Source: Sulfitobacter geojensis
GTDB taxonomy: Bacteria; Pseudomonadota; Alphaproteobacteria; Rhodobacterales; Rhodobacteraceae
DNA length: 64,000 nt
Reading direction: 5' to 3'
NCBI RefSeq assembly: GCF_000622325.1
Contig: NZ_JASE01000005.1
Coordinates: 2,046,001-2,110,000 of the forward strand
Shown here: positions 1 through 9,350 of the stretch, piece after piece
How positions within the stretch are numbered: the stretch's first letter is position 1
Layout: every line of letters starts with the position of its first letter
Notes under the pieces: model-generated
What the model was told of the DNA's origin: nothing
Database searches by the model: none
What the model saw: only the letters and a program-made list of their open reading frames with translations
Position numbers and translations under genes: made by a program

Positions 1-1229
1 CGCAGCAAATCCACACCCGCCTTGCCCAAACCAAAAGCACGGGCGGCACGCAGAGCGGTATCGCGTTCCTCTTTCGATATGCGCACCACCTTGGCCGACC
101 CGCCGCGGTGCAGGTTTGAACGGAAATCCCCATCCGCACCGGTACGTTTCATCGCAGCAACCACTTTGCCTGCGATCACCAGACAACGGATGTCCTCGCC
201 GGCCGCTTCCTTGACGAAGTCCTGAACAAGGAAGTTTGCCTTTAGGCCGCGAAAGGCGTCGATCACGGATTCTGCAGCCTTTTTGGTTTCGGCCAGAACA
301 ACACCTTTGCCCTGCGTCGATTCCAGCAGTTTCACAATCAGGGGGGCCGTGCCGACCAACCCCATCAGGTTTGACGTGTCCTTGGGAGACGCAGCAAATG
401 CGGTTGTCGGCATGCCGATTTTCTTGGACGCCAAAACCTGATGCGCATGCAGCTTGTCGCGGCTGGCGGTAATGCCTGCGGAACCGTTCACACAGTAGGT
501 GCCGATGGTTTCGAACTGGCGGATCACGGCGGTGCCATACGGCGTGATCGACGCGCCGATGCGCGGGATCACCGCATCATAGCGGGGCAGGCGTTTGCCG
601 TCATAGTGCACTTCCGGTGCCATGGCATTGATCGCCATATAGCACCGCGTTGTGTCGATGACTTCGACGGTATGACCGCGCTCTTCGCCCACGTCGACCA
701 GACGGCGGGTGGAATAATTATCCTCGCGGCTTAACACCGCGATGCGCAACGCGCGCTTGGGGGCGGTTTTGCGCACGGCTGCCGTATGGTAGACGTCATA
801 GCTCAGATCCGGTTGCAAACGCCGCTCGGTCGCGGAAATCGTGATGTGGTCGTTCAGCGCCTGACGGCCCAGCAACATCCGGCTGGTCAGTCCAGCGCGG
901 TTGGTCAAGGTCACCTCGATCGGCCAGCTTTGCCCGCCGACTTCCAGCTTGGTTTCAATCACATAGCGCTGTTCGGATTCGCCGTTGGAAGAGGTCACCT
1001 CGCGCCGGTCCACAAGGGGGGCCGAACAGGTGATCACGATGTCTTCGCGGCCCGCAATAGGATGCACGTTAAAGCGCACCTTGGGGTGGGCGGCAGACCC
1101 GAAGGTTTCGATGTCATGGGCATGCAGGGCAGAGGTGCGCGCGCCTGTATCCACTTTGGCTTTGATCGCGGGCAAGCCAAGCCCTGGCAAAGCCACCCAT
1201 TCTTCCCAACCAAAAGCGAGATTTTCCAT
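1..1229 (-). CDS. rimK: RimB-RimK fusion: retropepsin-like zinc protease domain plus ATP-grasp glutamate ligase (partial)
   Basis: The reading frame starts at an ATG ending at 1229 and runs off the left edge, so the C-terminus is missing (about 409 codons present). The first ~150 residues contain [12 protein letters not shown], typical of the ATP-dependent zinc protease/RimB family (PF05618). The rest resembles RimK ATP-grasp ligases, with [17 protein letters not shown], a nucleotide-contact stretch around [13 protein letters not shown], and [20 protein letters not shown]. RimK adds glutamates to the C-terminus of ribosomal protein S6, and RimB-type proteins trim them, so a fusion would join both activities. 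That pairing is inferred from domain order, not shown. The missing end should hold the last metal-binding residues of the ATP-grasp fold. Confidence 0.85.
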   Translation of the reverse strand, partial: MENLAFGWEEWVALPGLGLPAIKAKVDTGARTSALHAHDIETFGSAAHPKVRFNVHPIAGREDIVITCSAPLVDRREVTSSNGESEQRYVIETKLEVGGQSWPIEVTLTNRAGLTSRMLLGRQALNDHITISATERRLQPDLSYDVYHTAAVRKTAPKRALRIAVLSREDNYSTRRLVDVGEERGHTVEVIDTTRCYMAINAMAPEVHYDGKRLPRYDAVIPRIGASITPYGTAVIRQFETIGTYCVNGSAGITASRDKLHAHQVLASKKIGMPTTAFAASPKDTSNLMGLVGTAPLIVKLLESTQGKGVVLAETKKAAESVIDAFRGLKANFLVQDFVKEAAGEDIRCLVIAGKVVAAMKRTGADGDFRSNLHRGGSAKVVRISKEERDTALRAARAFGLGKAGVDLL

Positions 1230-1331
1230 GTGCAGCACCCTTTGTGTTCAAGTGCCGGACCTAACAGCCAACCGGTATGATCTCAACCAAAGACTGGCCT
1301 GTCGGAGGGTCAATGCAACAGTTAACCGGCG

Positions 1332-1610
1332 TTAGTTTTCGTTGATATCGCGGGTGACGATGCGGGCACCGCTGGACTGTCGGCGGAACGCCGCCTTAAG
1401 GGCAATCCACGCGATCAGGGACAGCACAGCAAACAGGGCCAGAAGGGCCGGGATGTTGCTAAGGCTGATCAACGCGACGATGCCCGCCATGATCACAGCG
1501 CCAATGGCAAAGCCCAGGAAAATGAAACCGGGGGCCAGCAGTTCAACCACCCCAAGCGCAAGGGCGATACAGATCCAGACCCACCACAGCGTGAGATAAT
1601 CGGCCATCAT
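1332..1610 (-). CDS. NfeD family membrane protein
   Basis: A 92-residue protein with two or three hydrophobic segments at roughly residues 8-55 and a short basic tail. The N-terminal pattern (WWVWICIALALGVVELLAPG) is typical of short NfeD proteins. It overlaps the last four bases of the SPFH gene upstream, so the two are translationally coupled. NfeD and SPFH/stomatin proteins are a well-known pair that assemble in membrane microdomains, and the NfeD partner usually carries a soluble OB-fold. Here that domain is absent or very reduced, as in the YbbJ-like short forms. No catalytic residues are visible. Confidence 0.85.
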   Translation of the reverse strand: MMADYLTLWWVWICIALALGVVELLAPGFIFLGFAIGAVIMAGIVALISLSNIPALLALFAVLSLIAWIALKAAFRRQSSGARIVTRDINEN

Positions 1611-2506
1611 CCGCGCCCTTTCAGCAATTTGAAGGCATCGCCAAAGGCGGCAACCGCTTCGGCCGGAACGATCACCGTCTGGTTGCCGTCACCGCTGCTC
1701 ATCGCGCCAACGGCTTCGACCTGTTTCAGGGCAATCTGGTATTGCGCCGCTTCAATCCCGTTTTCGTTGATGGCAACGGCGACCACTTGTGTGGCGTAAG
1801 CTTCGGCTTCGGCCAGAACGCGGCGCGCCTTGGCGGTTTGCTCGGACGCGTAAAGTTCTGCGTCAGCCGCCAGTTCAACCGCACGTTTGGAGCCTTCGGC
1901 CTCCGTCACCTGCGCACGGCGCGCACGTTCCGCGTTGAGCTGCTGCATCATCGCGGCGCGGGTCGCGGCATCAAGGTTCACGTCCAGAATTTCGGCGCGG
2001 GTCACTTCGATGCCCCAGTCGTCTACCGCCTGTTCCACAGTCGCCTTGATCGTGTCGATCAGCGAATTGCGGTTCGCCTGAACCTCATCCAGATCCATTT
2101 TGCCGATCTCGGCGCGCACGATACCTGCGACGGTCGTCGAGATGGCGCTATCGACGTCACGGATACGGTAAACAGTCTTTTCCGGTTCGGTGATGCGGTA
2201 GAACACTGAAGTATCGACCTGTGTGAGTACGTTGTCGCGGGTAATCGCGTCTTGGGATGCAGTGGGGAGTTGGCGTTCAAGGATGGAGATTTTATGTGCG
2301 ATGCGGTCGATGAATGGCACGATCATGTTGATGCCCGGCCCAAGCACGGCGCGCAGGCGGCCAAAGCGTTCCACAACGTGCTGTTCTGACTGCGGAACAA
2401 TCTTGACCGATTTCACAATCAAGATCACAACAAGGGCTGCCAGCAACAGCCACGCAAGGTTGTTTTCCAGAATGCCGATGATCAGCGCTTCAATATCCAC
2501 AATCAC
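1607..2506 (-). CDS. SPFH/band-7 paraslipin (stomatin-like, QmcA type)
   Basis: A 299-residue protein with one N-terminal membrane segment (residues ~12-32), then the SPFH/band-7 core (SEQHVVERFGRLRAVLGPG, VDTSVFYRITEPEKTVYRI) and a C-terminal Ala/Glu-rich coiled coil (residues ~180-240). This is the expected size and layout of QmcA/paraslipin proteins. They form large oligomeric rings on the inner membrane and often associate with membrane proteases or NfeD partners. The NfeD gene follows with a 4-bp overlap. The exact client in this organism cannot be read from sequence. Confidence 0.9.
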   Translation of the reverse strand: MIVDIEALIIGILENNLAWLLLAALVVILIVKSVKIVPQSEQHVVERFGRLRAVLGPGINMIVPFIDRIAHKISILERQLPTASQDAITRDNVLTQVDTSVFYRITEPEKTVYRIRDVDSAISTTVAGIVRAEIGKMDLDEVQANRNSLIDTIKATVEQAVDDWGIEVTRAEILDVNLDAATRAAMMQQLNAERARRAQVTEAEGSKRAVELAADAELYASEQTAKARRVLAEAEAYATQVVAVAINENGIEAAQYQIALKQVEAVGAMSSGDGNQTVIVPAEAVAAFGDAFKLLKGRG

Positions 2507-2613
2507 TATCCTTTTTCACGAAATGCTACGCTATATGTGGGGATAATCGGGGCTGATTGCAAGTTTTACTGTGGTGGTTTACCCCCTGCACCAGCGACAA
2601 GGAGTAGCCCGAA

Positions 2614-3741
2614 ATGTCCCGCATCACCTTTGAAAAACACGCCCAAGACGGCAAGGCACGCACTGGCGTGATCCACACCACACGTGGCGACATCCGCACA
2701 CCTGCGTTCATGCCCGTGGGCACAGCGGCGACGGTCAAGGCGATGATGCCCGAAAGCGTTGCGGCGACAGGGGCAGATATCCTGCTGGGCAATACCTATC
2801 ACCTGATGTTGCGGCCCACGGCTGAACGGATTGCGCGTTTGGGCGGGCTGCATAAATTCATGAACTGGGACAAGCCGATCCTGACGGATTCAGGCGGGTT
2901 TCAGGTGATGTCGCTGGCGGATTTGCGCAAGCTGACGGAACGGGGTGTTACCTTCAAAAGCCATATCGACGGGTCCAAGCACGAGATCACGCCGGAACGG
3001 TCGATGGAGATACAGGCATTGCTGGGCTCTGACATCGTGATGTGTTTCGACGAATGTCCGGCGCTGCCTGCGGATCGCGATCGCATTGCCACCAGCATGG
3101 AATTGTCGATGCGGTGGGCCAAGCGGTCCAAAGAAGCGTTTGGCGATCGTCCCGGCCACGCGCTTTTTGGCATCCAGCAGGGCGGGTTAGAACAGGATTT
3201 GCGCGGACAATCGGCAGAAGCGCTGCGTGAGATCGGTTTTGACGGCTACGCAGTGGGTGGTCTGGCCGTGGGCGAAGGGCAGGAAGCCATGTTTGGCTGT
3301 CTGGATTACGCGCCGGACCAACTGCCCGAGGACAAGCCGCGCTATCTGATGGGCGTGGGCAAGCCCGATGATATTGTGGGGGCTGTGAAACGCGGCATCG
3401 ACATGATGGATTGCGTCCTGCCATCGCGTTCGGGACGTACCGGGCAGGTGTTCACGCGGGCAGGTGTATTGAACATCAAGAACGCACGGCATGCGGATGA
3501 TCCGCGCCCCTTGGACGAAAACTGCGCCTGTCCGGCCTGCACGAAATATTCGCGGGCCTATCTCCACCATGTGTTCCGCAGTCAGGAAATGATCTCGGGG
3601 ATGCTGCTGACATGGCACAATCTGCGCTACTTTCAGGACATCATGGACGGTATGCGCACAGCGATTGCGGCAGGGACGTTTGAGGCTTGGGAACGGGACT
3701 TTCACGCGGGGCGCGCGCAAGGGGACATCGATCCGCTCTGA
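2614..3741 (+). CDS. tgt: Queuine/preQ1 tRNA-guanine transglycosylase
   Basis: A 375-residue protein matching bacterial Tgt along its whole length. It exchanges guanine-34 of tRNAs with GUN anticodons (Asp, Asn, His, Tyr) for preQ1, the first tRNA-bound step of queuosine synthesis. Visible motifs are the substrate loop around [10 protein letters not shown], the GGLAVGEGQ loop, the catalytic-Asp region in [12 protein letters not shown], and the C-terminal zinc site [16 protein letters not shown]. An AAGGAG Shine-Dalgarno lies just upstream of the ATG. It stands alone, divergent from the SPFH-NfeD pair. Two of its likely substrates, tRNA-Asp(GUC), are encoded at about 10.8-11.2 kb in this window. 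Confidence 0.95.
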   Translation: MSRITFEKHAQDGKARTGVIHTTRGDIRTPAFMPVGTAATVKAMMPESVAATGADILLGNTYHLMLRPTAERIARLGGLHKFMNWDKPILTDSGGFQVMSLADLRKLTERGVTFKSHIDGSKHEITPERSMEIQALLGSDIVMCFDECPALPADRDRIATSMELSMRWAKRSKEAFGDRPGHALFGIQQGGLEQDLRGQSAEALREIGFDGYAVGGLAVGEGQEAMFGCLDYAPDQLPEDKPRYLMGVGKPDDIVGAVKRGIDMMDCVLPSRSGRTGQVFTRAGVLNIKNARHADDPRPLDENCACPACTKYSRAYLHHVFRSQEMISGMLLTWHNLRYFQDIMDGMRTAIAAGTFEAWERDFHAGRAQGDIDPL

Positions 3742-3997
3742 TGCGTCATCACTTGTATCAGGCGTAAAAAAGAACGCTGTCTCTCGTAGGGGGCGCGAAT
3801 TGCGGTTTGCGGCGACCCTATTCATGGCGCGTACCGGAACGGCTGTTCCAACGCAGCGGCGAAATCGGGTTATGTGTTTGAAAACCATCGTTTGCAACCG
3901 GCGACGGAATGTTAAGACCTGCGGTTCTGGGGCTTGTCTGGCGAGGGCAGGCGATTAGGTCAGGTCCAACCGCAATGAATAAGAAAGCATCTAGACC
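3742..3997. other. Intergenic region between tgt and the OYE gene
   Basis: About 255 bases without a credible gene. No strong hairpin plus T-tract follows tgt. The right half presumably holds the promoter of the ene-reductase gene, but I do not see a confident -35/-10 pair. Confidence 0.5.
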
Positions 3998-5083
3998 ATG
4001 ACAGAGAAACTGTTCACCCCGGTCACGCTGGGCGCAATTGAGGCAGCAAACCGCATCGCCATGGCGCCGCTGACGCGCAACCGTGCAGATAATGACACCG
4101 GCGAAGTCAGCGACATGCACGTTGATTATTACAGTCAACGCGCCAGCGCCGGCTTGCTGATTACCGAAGCCGCGCAGATCAGCGCAGAAGGCAAGGGATA
4201 CTTCCAGACGCCGGGTATCTACACAGACGGCCAGGTCGCTGCATGGCGCAAGGTGACGGATGCTGTGCATGCAAAGGGCGGCAAGATCGTAATCCAGCTG
4301 TGGCATGTGGGGCGGATCAGCCACACGTCCCTGCAGCCGAACGGGCAGGCGCCTGTTGCGCCCTCGGCCCTGAACGCAGACGTGAAAACCTTTACAACCA
4401 ACGGGTTTGAGGCGACATCGACACCGCGTGCGCTGGATGTCGCTGAAATGGAGCGGATCGTTTACGATTATGCCCATGCCGCCGAGATGGCGATGCGCGC
4501 GGGGTTTGACGGTGTCGAAGTGCACGCCGCCAACGGATACTTGCTGGACCAGTTCCTGAAGACCGGCGCGAACAAGCGCGAGGATGCATACGGCGGAAGC
4601 CTTGAGAACCGTGCGCGTCTGTTGATGGAAGTGATGGCCGGTGTGACCGATGCCATCGGTGCACAGCGCACCGGCATTCGCCTGTCGCCGTTCTCTCCGG
4701 TGAACGGGATCACGGATGCCAACGCGCAAGAAACCTTTGAATATGTGATTAAAGGGCTGAACCGGTTCGGGCTGGCCTATCTGCATCTCGTGGAGGGCAC
4801 GACAGGCGGGACGCGCACGCTGGCCGAAGGCGAGGACCTGCAAGCGCTGCGGGCGCTGTTTGACGGGGCCTATATGGTTAACAACGGCTACGACCGCGAT
4901 ATGGCGCTGGACGCGGCGCAAAGCGGGCATGCGGATATGATTGCAATCGGACGTCCGTATATTGCCAACCCCGATCTGGTCGCGCGTTTCAAACAGGATG
5001 CGCCGCTGAACGAGGGCGATAGCAAAACCTATTATGGTGGGGGACGTGAAGGCTTCACCGATTATCCCACCTTGGACAGCTAG
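3998..5083 (+). CDS. Old yellow enzyme family alkene reductase (NemA-like)
   Basis: A 361-residue FMN-dependent TIM-barrel enzyme. The family reduces activated C=C bonds of enals, maleimides and nitro compounds with NADPH. Visible landmarks are MAPLTRNRA near the N-terminus (flavin contact), QLWHVGRISH, the HxxN ligand-binding pair inside VHAANGYLLDQF, and IGRPYIANPDL at the phosphate-binding end of the barrel. Length is normal for NemA and xenobiotic reductases. It is a single gene. The natural substrate cannot be inferred; a role in electrophile or nitro-compound detoxification is the usual family assignment. Confidence 0.9.
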   Translation: MTEKLFTPVTLGAIEAANRIAMAPLTRNRADNDTGEVSDMHVDYYSQRASAGLLITEAAQISAEGKGYFQTPGIYTDGQVAAWRKVTDAVHAKGGKIVIQLWHVGRISHTSLQPNGQAPVAPSALNADVKTFTTNGFEATSTPRALDVAEMERIVYDYAHAAEMAMRAGFDGVEVHAANGYLLDQFLKTGANKREDAYGGSLENRARLLMEVMAGVTDAIGAQRTGIRLSPFSPVNGITDANAQETFEYVIKGLNRFGLAYLHLVEGTTGGTRTLAEGEDLQALRALFDGAYMVNNGYDRDMALDAAQSGHADMIAIGRPYIANPDLVARFKQDAPLNEGDSKTYYGGGREGFTDYPTLDS

Positions 5084-5229
5084 ACCTCGGATCGCGATAA
5101 AATTGGGCTTGCCGTGACAGCGGCAGGCACAGCTGCTGCACCGGCTTAATTTCCCTTAATTGAGGCGCAAACCACGGTTGCACCTCTGGCTTTTGCAGGT
5201 GATTATGCAGCGAACCCCAGGTAACGGGG

Positions 5230-5258
5230 ATTGAAACAAGCGGACCGCATCTACATAT
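5230..5258 (+). promoter_or_regulatory. Possible heat-shock type promoter of lon
   Basis: TTGAAA at 5231-5236 is followed after 15 bases by TACATAT at 5252-5258. This spacing and sequence are compatible with an RpoH (sigma-32) promoter and sit about 75 bases ahead of the lon ATG. It is a pattern match only; lon is a classical heat-shock gene, which makes the reading plausible. Confidence 0.3.
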
Positions 5259-5332
5259 CGGTCCAGAACGGGAGACGGCATTGGTTGCCTTTTAAAGGGA
5301 CCGGAACTGTCTTGCTATATAAGGAATTGAGC

Positions 5333-7744
5333 ATGTTAGACCCATTGAACGCCTCTTATCCGGTGTTGCCACTGCGCGATATCGTGGTGTTTCCCCATAT
5401 GATTGTGCCGCTCTTTGTCGGCCGTGAAAAATCCGTACGCGCCTTGGAAGAGGTGATGGCGGATGACAAGCAGATCCTGCTGTCCAGCCAGATCGACCCG
5501 GGCGAAGACGACCCGCAGGCCGATGGCATCTTTAAAGCGGGCGTGCTGGCCAATGTGCTGCAGCTGCTGAAACTGCCCGATGGCACGGTAAAAGTGCTGG
5601 TCGAAGGACAGGCGCGCGTGCGCATCACCGAATATCTTGAAAACGACAGCTTCTTTGAAGCGCGGGCAGAATATCTGACCGAAATGCCCGGCGACGCCGC
5701 CACAACCGAAGCGCTTTTGCGTTCTGTGGGCGACGAATTTGAACGCTATGCCAAGGTCAAGAAAAACGTACCCGACGAGGCGCTGACGGCCGTGGGCGAA
5801 ACTGCCGAACCGGCACGTTTGGCCGATCTGGTCGCGGGGCATCTGGGTATCGAAGTCGAACAAAAGCAAGACCTGCTTGAGACCCTCAGTGTCTCCGAGC
5901 GGCTTGAGAAAGTTTACGGTCTGATGCAGGGCGAAATGTCCGTGTTGCAGGTCGAGAAAAAGATCAAGACGCGGGTAAAAACCCAGATGGAGCGGACGCA
6001 GCGCGAGTATTATCTGAACGAACAGATGAAAGCGATCCAGCAAGAGTTGGGCGACGGCGAGGACGGCAAGAACGAAGTTGCCGAACTTGAAGAGAAAATC
6101 GCCGCGACCAAGCTGAGCAAGGAAGCCCGCGAAAAAGCGGATGCTGAGATCAAAAAGCTCAAGAACATGAGCCCGATGTCTGCTGAAGCAACTGTGGTGC
6201 GCAATTATCTGGATTGGATGTTGTCGATCCCGTGGGGCGTAAAGTCGCGCGTGAAAAAGAATCTTGGCAAAGCCCAAGAGGTGCTGGACGGCGATCACTA
6301 TGGCTTGGAAAAGGTCAAAGAGCGGATTGTCGAGTATCTTGCGGTGCAGCAGCGGTCCTCCAAGATGAAAGGCCCGATCATGTGCTTGGTCGGCCCTCCC
6401 GGTGTGGGTAAAACGTCGCTTGGGAAATCAGTGGCCAAGGCAACGGGACGCGAATTTATCCGCATCTCGCTGGGTGGGGTACGTGATGAATCCGAGATCC
6501 GCGGTCACCGCCGGACCTATATCGGGTCTATGCCCGGTAAGATCATTCAAGCGCTGAAAAAGGCGAAAACCACGAACCCGCTGATCCTGCTCGACGAGAT
6601 CGACAAGATGGGTCAGGATTTCCGTGGGGATCCCGCATCTGCGATGCTCGAAGTGCTTGATCCGGAACAAAACTCCACCTTTGTGGATCACTATCTTGAG
6701 GTCGAATACGATCTTAGCAACGTGATGTTCCTGACCACGTCGAACAGCTATAACATGCCGGGGCCACTTTTGGACCGGATGGAGATTATTCCGCTGTCCG
6801 GCTACACCGAGGATGAAAAGCTGGAGATCGCGAAACAGCATCTGGTGTCCAAGCAGATCAAGAACCACGGCTTGAAGTCGAAAGAATTCAAGATCGAGGA
6901 TTCTGCGTTGCAGGGCATGATCCGCTATTACACCCGCGAGGCCGGTGTGCGTAACCTTGAGCGCGAGATCGCCAAGGTCACCCGCAAATCGCTGACCAAG
7001 ATCGTCAAGAAAGAGGCCGAAAGCGTCACAGTAACCGGCGACAACCTTGATGATTTTCTTGGGGTGCGCAAACACCGCTATGGGTTGGCCGAAGAGGAAA
7101 ACCAGATCGGTGTTGTCACTGGTTTGGCCTACACGTCGGTCGGCGGCGAATTGCTGCACATCGAGGCGCTGCGCCTGCCGGGCAAGGGCCGAATGAAGAC
7201 CACAGGTAAGCTGGGCGATGTGATGAAAGAAAGCATCGACGCCGCCTCTAGCTACGTGCGTTCTATATCGCCTCAGATCGGTGTGAAACCGCCAAGCTTT
7301 GACACGTTGGACATTCACGTTCACGTGCCTGATGGTGCCACGCCAAAGGACGGTCCGTCAGCCGGTCTGGCAATGGTGACGTCGATTGTTTCGGTGCTGA
7401 CGCGCATCCCTGTGCGCAAGGACATCGCAATGACGGGCGAAGTGTCGCTGCGCGGCAATGCGATGCCGATTGGTGGTTTGAAAGAGAAACTGCTGGCAGC
7501 GTTGCGCGGTGGGATCACCACCGTTTTGATCCCGAAAGAGAACGAAAAGGATCTGGCGGATATCCCCGACAACGTGAAGCAGGGGCTCAAGATTATCCCG
7601 GTCGAGCATGTGTCGGAAGTGTTGGAACATGCGCTTGTGTCCAAGCCCGAACCCATCGAATGGGATCAGGCCGCGGAAGATGCGGCGGCAGCGGCAGCCC
7701 TTGCCGCGCGCACCGCAGCCGGCGCAGCGCCGACCGCGCATTAA
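5333..7744 (+). CDS. lon: ATP-dependent Lon protease (endopeptidase La)
   Basis: An 803-residue Lon. I place the start at the ATG at 5333 because an AAGGA sits 7 bases upstream and the protein then begins MLDPLNASYPVLPLRDIVVF, the normal Lon N-terminus. An in-frame TTG at 5231 would add 34 atypical residues. Domains in order: N-terminal LON substrate domain (~1-200), long coiled coil, AAA+ module with Walker A GPPGVGKTSLG (~354) and Walker B LILLDEIDKM (~420), and protease domain with the Ser-Lys dyad in DGPSAGLAM (~675) and GGLKEKLLAA (~715). The C-terminus ends in an Ala-rich tail. A terminator follows directly, then the HU gene, the usual order in alphaproteobacteria. Confidence 0.97.
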   Translation: MLDPLNASYPVLPLRDIVVFPHMIVPLFVGREKSVRALEEVMADDKQILLSSQIDPGEDDPQADGIFKAGVLANVLQLLKLPDGTVKVLVEGQARVRITEYLENDSFFEARAEYLTEMPGDAATTEALLRSVGDEFERYAKVKKNVPDEALTAVGETAEPARLADLVAGHLGIEVEQKQDLLETLSVSERLEKVYGLMQGEMSVLQVEKKIKTRVKTQMERTQREYYLNEQMKAIQQELGDGEDGKNEVAELEEKIAATKLSKEAREKADAEIKKLKNMSPMSAEATVVRNYLDWMLSIPWGVKSRVKKNLGKAQEVLDGDHYGLEKVKERIVEYLAVQQRSSKMKGPIMCLVGPPGVGKTSLGKSVAKATGREFIRISLGGVRDESEIRGHRRTYIGSMPGKIIQALKKAKTTNPLILLDEIDKMGQDFRGDPASAMLEVLDPEQNSTFVDHYLEVEYDLSNVMFLTTSNSYNMPGPLLDRMEIIPLSGYTEDEKLEIAKQHLVSKQIKNHGLKSKEFKIEDSALQGMIRYYTREAGVRNLEREIAKVTRKSLTKIVKKEAESVTVTGDNLDDFLGVRKHRYGLAEEENQIGVVTGLAYTSVGGELLHIEALRLPGKGRMKTTGKLGDVMKESIDAASSYVRSISPQIGVKPPSFDTLDIHVHVPDGATPKDGPSAGLAMVTSIVSVLTRIPVRKDIAMTGEVSLRGNAMPIGGLKEKLLAALRGGITTVLIPKENEKDLADIPDNVKQGLKIIPVEHVSEVLEHALVSKPEPIEWDQAAEDAAAAAALAARTAAGAAPTAH

Positions 7745-7770
7745 GCGGTTTTCTGTGACAGGAAAGATCA

Positions 7771-7800
7771 AAACGCCCCGGTTCGTCCGGGGCGTTTTTC
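7771..7800 (+). terminator. Rho-independent terminator after lon
   Basis: A perfect stem AACGCCCCGG (7772-7781) pairs with CCGGGGCGTT (7787-7796) around a 5-base loop and runs into TTTTT. It lies 27 bases after the lon stop and separates lon from the HU gene. Confidence 0.9.
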
Positions 7801-7955
7801 GTTGTGAAAAGGACAACGGGCCGGGAGGCTGTAAACTTAGGCACAACCAGTTGATTTCAAACGCAAACCGCCACGCGCGCCAAGGAACGCTAGATAATTC
7901 TGGCAAGACGGGCTAGACTGTTCGCAGGCAAGAAACAATCAAGAGTGAGATTTTC

Positions 7956-8483
7956 GTGAGTACTGCATCGAGTAAACCAGCAAAGCCGGCCAGTGCCGCC
8001 AAAGCGTCGAAAACGCCAAAGGCCGCCGCCAAGACCAAGGCCGCAACAGCTAAACCCGCAGTAACCGAAGCCGCAGTTCCTGAAACCTCTGTTGCAAAAC
8101 CTGCGGCATCTTCTGGCGCACCGACCTCTGCGCTGGACGGGTCCGCACCGGCCCCCGCAAAACAGGCAGAACCCCGTGTCGTGGATGCGCCACAGCCGGT
8201 GATTGTCGGGCCGATGATGCGCAAGAAAGAACTGATCGACACTGTTGTCGAACGCTCAGGTATGAAGAAGAAAGACGTCAAACCGGTCGTTGAAATGATG
8301 CTTAGCGTTCTGGGCGAAGCCATTGGTGATAATCGCGAATTGAACCTGCCGCCGATGGGGCGGATGAAAATCCGGCGCGAGAAAAAACTGTCGAACGGAC
8401 GGATTGTCGTGGCCAAGATCCGCCAGTCGACTCCACCGCAACAATCCACCTCGCAAGACGCCACCGACCAATCCGACATTTAG
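7956..8483 (+). CDS. HU-family DNA-binding protein with long Ala/Lys/Pro-rich N-terminal tail
   Basis: A 175-residue protein with a GTG start. Residues 1-~85 are low-complexity, rich in Ala, Lys, Pro and Thr like a histone-H1 tail. Residues ~88-160 form an HU/IHF-type fold (MRKKELIDTVVERSGMKK, then NLPPMGRMKIRREKK), and a short Gln/Ser-rich end follows. Ordinary HU is about 90 residues, so nearly half of this protein is an added disordered tail. Neighbours are lon upstream, with a terminator between, and tRNA-Val downstream. It probably acts in nucleoid organisation; the tail could add non-specific DNA contacts, which is inference. Confidence 0.85.
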   Translation: MSTASSKPAKPASAAKASKTPKAAAKTKAATAKPAVTEAAVPETSVAKPAASSGAPTSALDGSAPAPAKQAEPRVVDAPQPVIVGPMMRKKELIDTVVERSGMKKKDVKPVVEMMLSVLGEAIGDNRELNLPPMGRMKIRREKKLSNGRIVVAKIRQSTPPQQSTSQDATDQSDI

Positions 8484-8495
8484 ACATTCGGAAAT

Positions 8496-8523
8496 GCGCA
8501 GCACCCCTTGCAAGGTGCTGCGC
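8496..8523 (+). terminator. Strong hairpin after the HU gene
   Basis: GCGCAGCACC (8496-8505) and GGTGCTGCGC (8514-8523) form a perfect 10-bp stem with an 8-base loop. No T-tract follows, so it may be a weak or Rho-assisted terminator, or an mRNA-end stabiliser, ahead of the tRNA-Val gene. Confidence 0.5.
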
Positions 8524-8545
8524 CAACGGCTAACCCCTGCCGAAC

Positions 8546-8620
8546 GGGTGATTAGCTCAGTGGTAGAGCGCTTCGTTCACATCGAAGATGTCAGGAGTTC
8601 AAATCTCTTATCACCCACCA
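8546..8620 (+). tRNA. tRNA-Val(CAC)
   Basis: A 75-nt cloverleaf with encoded CCA. The acceptor stem GGGTGAT pairs with ATCACCC. The anticodon stem CTTCG/CGAAG closes the loop TTCACAT, giving anticodon CAC (valine, GUG codons). The T-arm AGGAG/CTCTT has one G-U pair. The D-arm GCTCAGTGGTAGAGC is standard. Confidence 0.95.
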
Positions 8621-8768
8621 CCTTGTGTAAATCCCCAATGGTCCGATCGCGGCACGGTTTGTCAGCCGCGGTGAACCTGAACGGCGGCGAAATGGATTTT
8701 GCACGCGCGCTCTTCACCAAGGGCATGGGGTTGGGGTATTGCGGGTTGATCTAACAGGAGCGGTCGCG

Positions 8769-9350
8769 ATGGCAAATTACCCGAAAATCTGGTTTCTGCG
8801 GCACGGGCAAACGGAATGGAACAAGGCCTATCGCTTGCAGGGCCAGTTGGATTCGCCGCTTACCGAACAGGGCATTGCGGATGCCCACCGGCAGGCGGCT
8901 ATAATCGCACCTGTGTTGGCGCAGAAACCTGATATTTACGTTTCACCGCTGGGGCGAACACGCCAGACGGCACAGATCGCTTTGGCGGGTGCCGCTTGCA
9001 GTTATGATGACCGGTTGATGGAAATTCACGCCGGCGATTGGCAAGGGCGGCTACGAGAAGACATCCTTGCGGAGAGTGGTGATTGGGCACAGCAGCGTCC
9101 CAGCGCTTTGGCAATCTACGAGAAAGCCGTCGGGGGCGAGGGGCTGGCTGCATTTCTGGCCCGTATCCAGTCTTTTCTGGATGACCTGACGGGGCCGACG
9201 GTCGTCGTGGCGCACGGGCTTTGGGGGCAGGTGATGCGGGCCCAGGTGCGCGGGCTGGATATGGAAACTGCCGGGCATCTATCCAACGATCAGGGTTGCG
9301 TTTATGTGCTTGAGAACGGGTACGAAACTTTGCTGGACGCTCGGCAATGA
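8769..9350 (+). CDS. Histidine phosphatase (phosphoglycerate-mutase-like), first of a tandem pair
   Basis: A 193-residue protein. I start it at the ATG at 8769, with an AGGAG 10 bases upstream, giving MANYPKIWFLRHGQTEWN. The RHG motif holds the phosphorylated His, and a second catalytic His lies in VVVAHGLWGQ. This places it in the small cofactor-independent phosphatase branch rather than glycolytic mutases, which are longer. It overlaps the next gene by 4 bases (ATGA). The substrate is unknown; family members act on phosphosugars, nucleotides or cobalamin precursors. Confidence 0.85.
   Translation: MANYPKIWFLRHGQTEWNKAYRLQGQLDSPLTEQGIADAHRQAAIIAPVLAQKPDIYVSPLGRTRQTAQIALAGAACSYDDRLMEIHAGDWQGRLREDILAESGDWAQQRPSALAIYEKAVGGEGLAAFLARIQSFLDDLTGPTVVVAHGLWGQVMRAQVRGLDMETAGHLSNDQGCVYVLENGYETLLDARQ

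Noticed and set aside
5315..5320. CTATAT just before the lon ATG as a -10 box.
   Set aside because: A start there would leave the Shine-Dalgarno at the very 5' end, and no -35 lies at a suitable distance.
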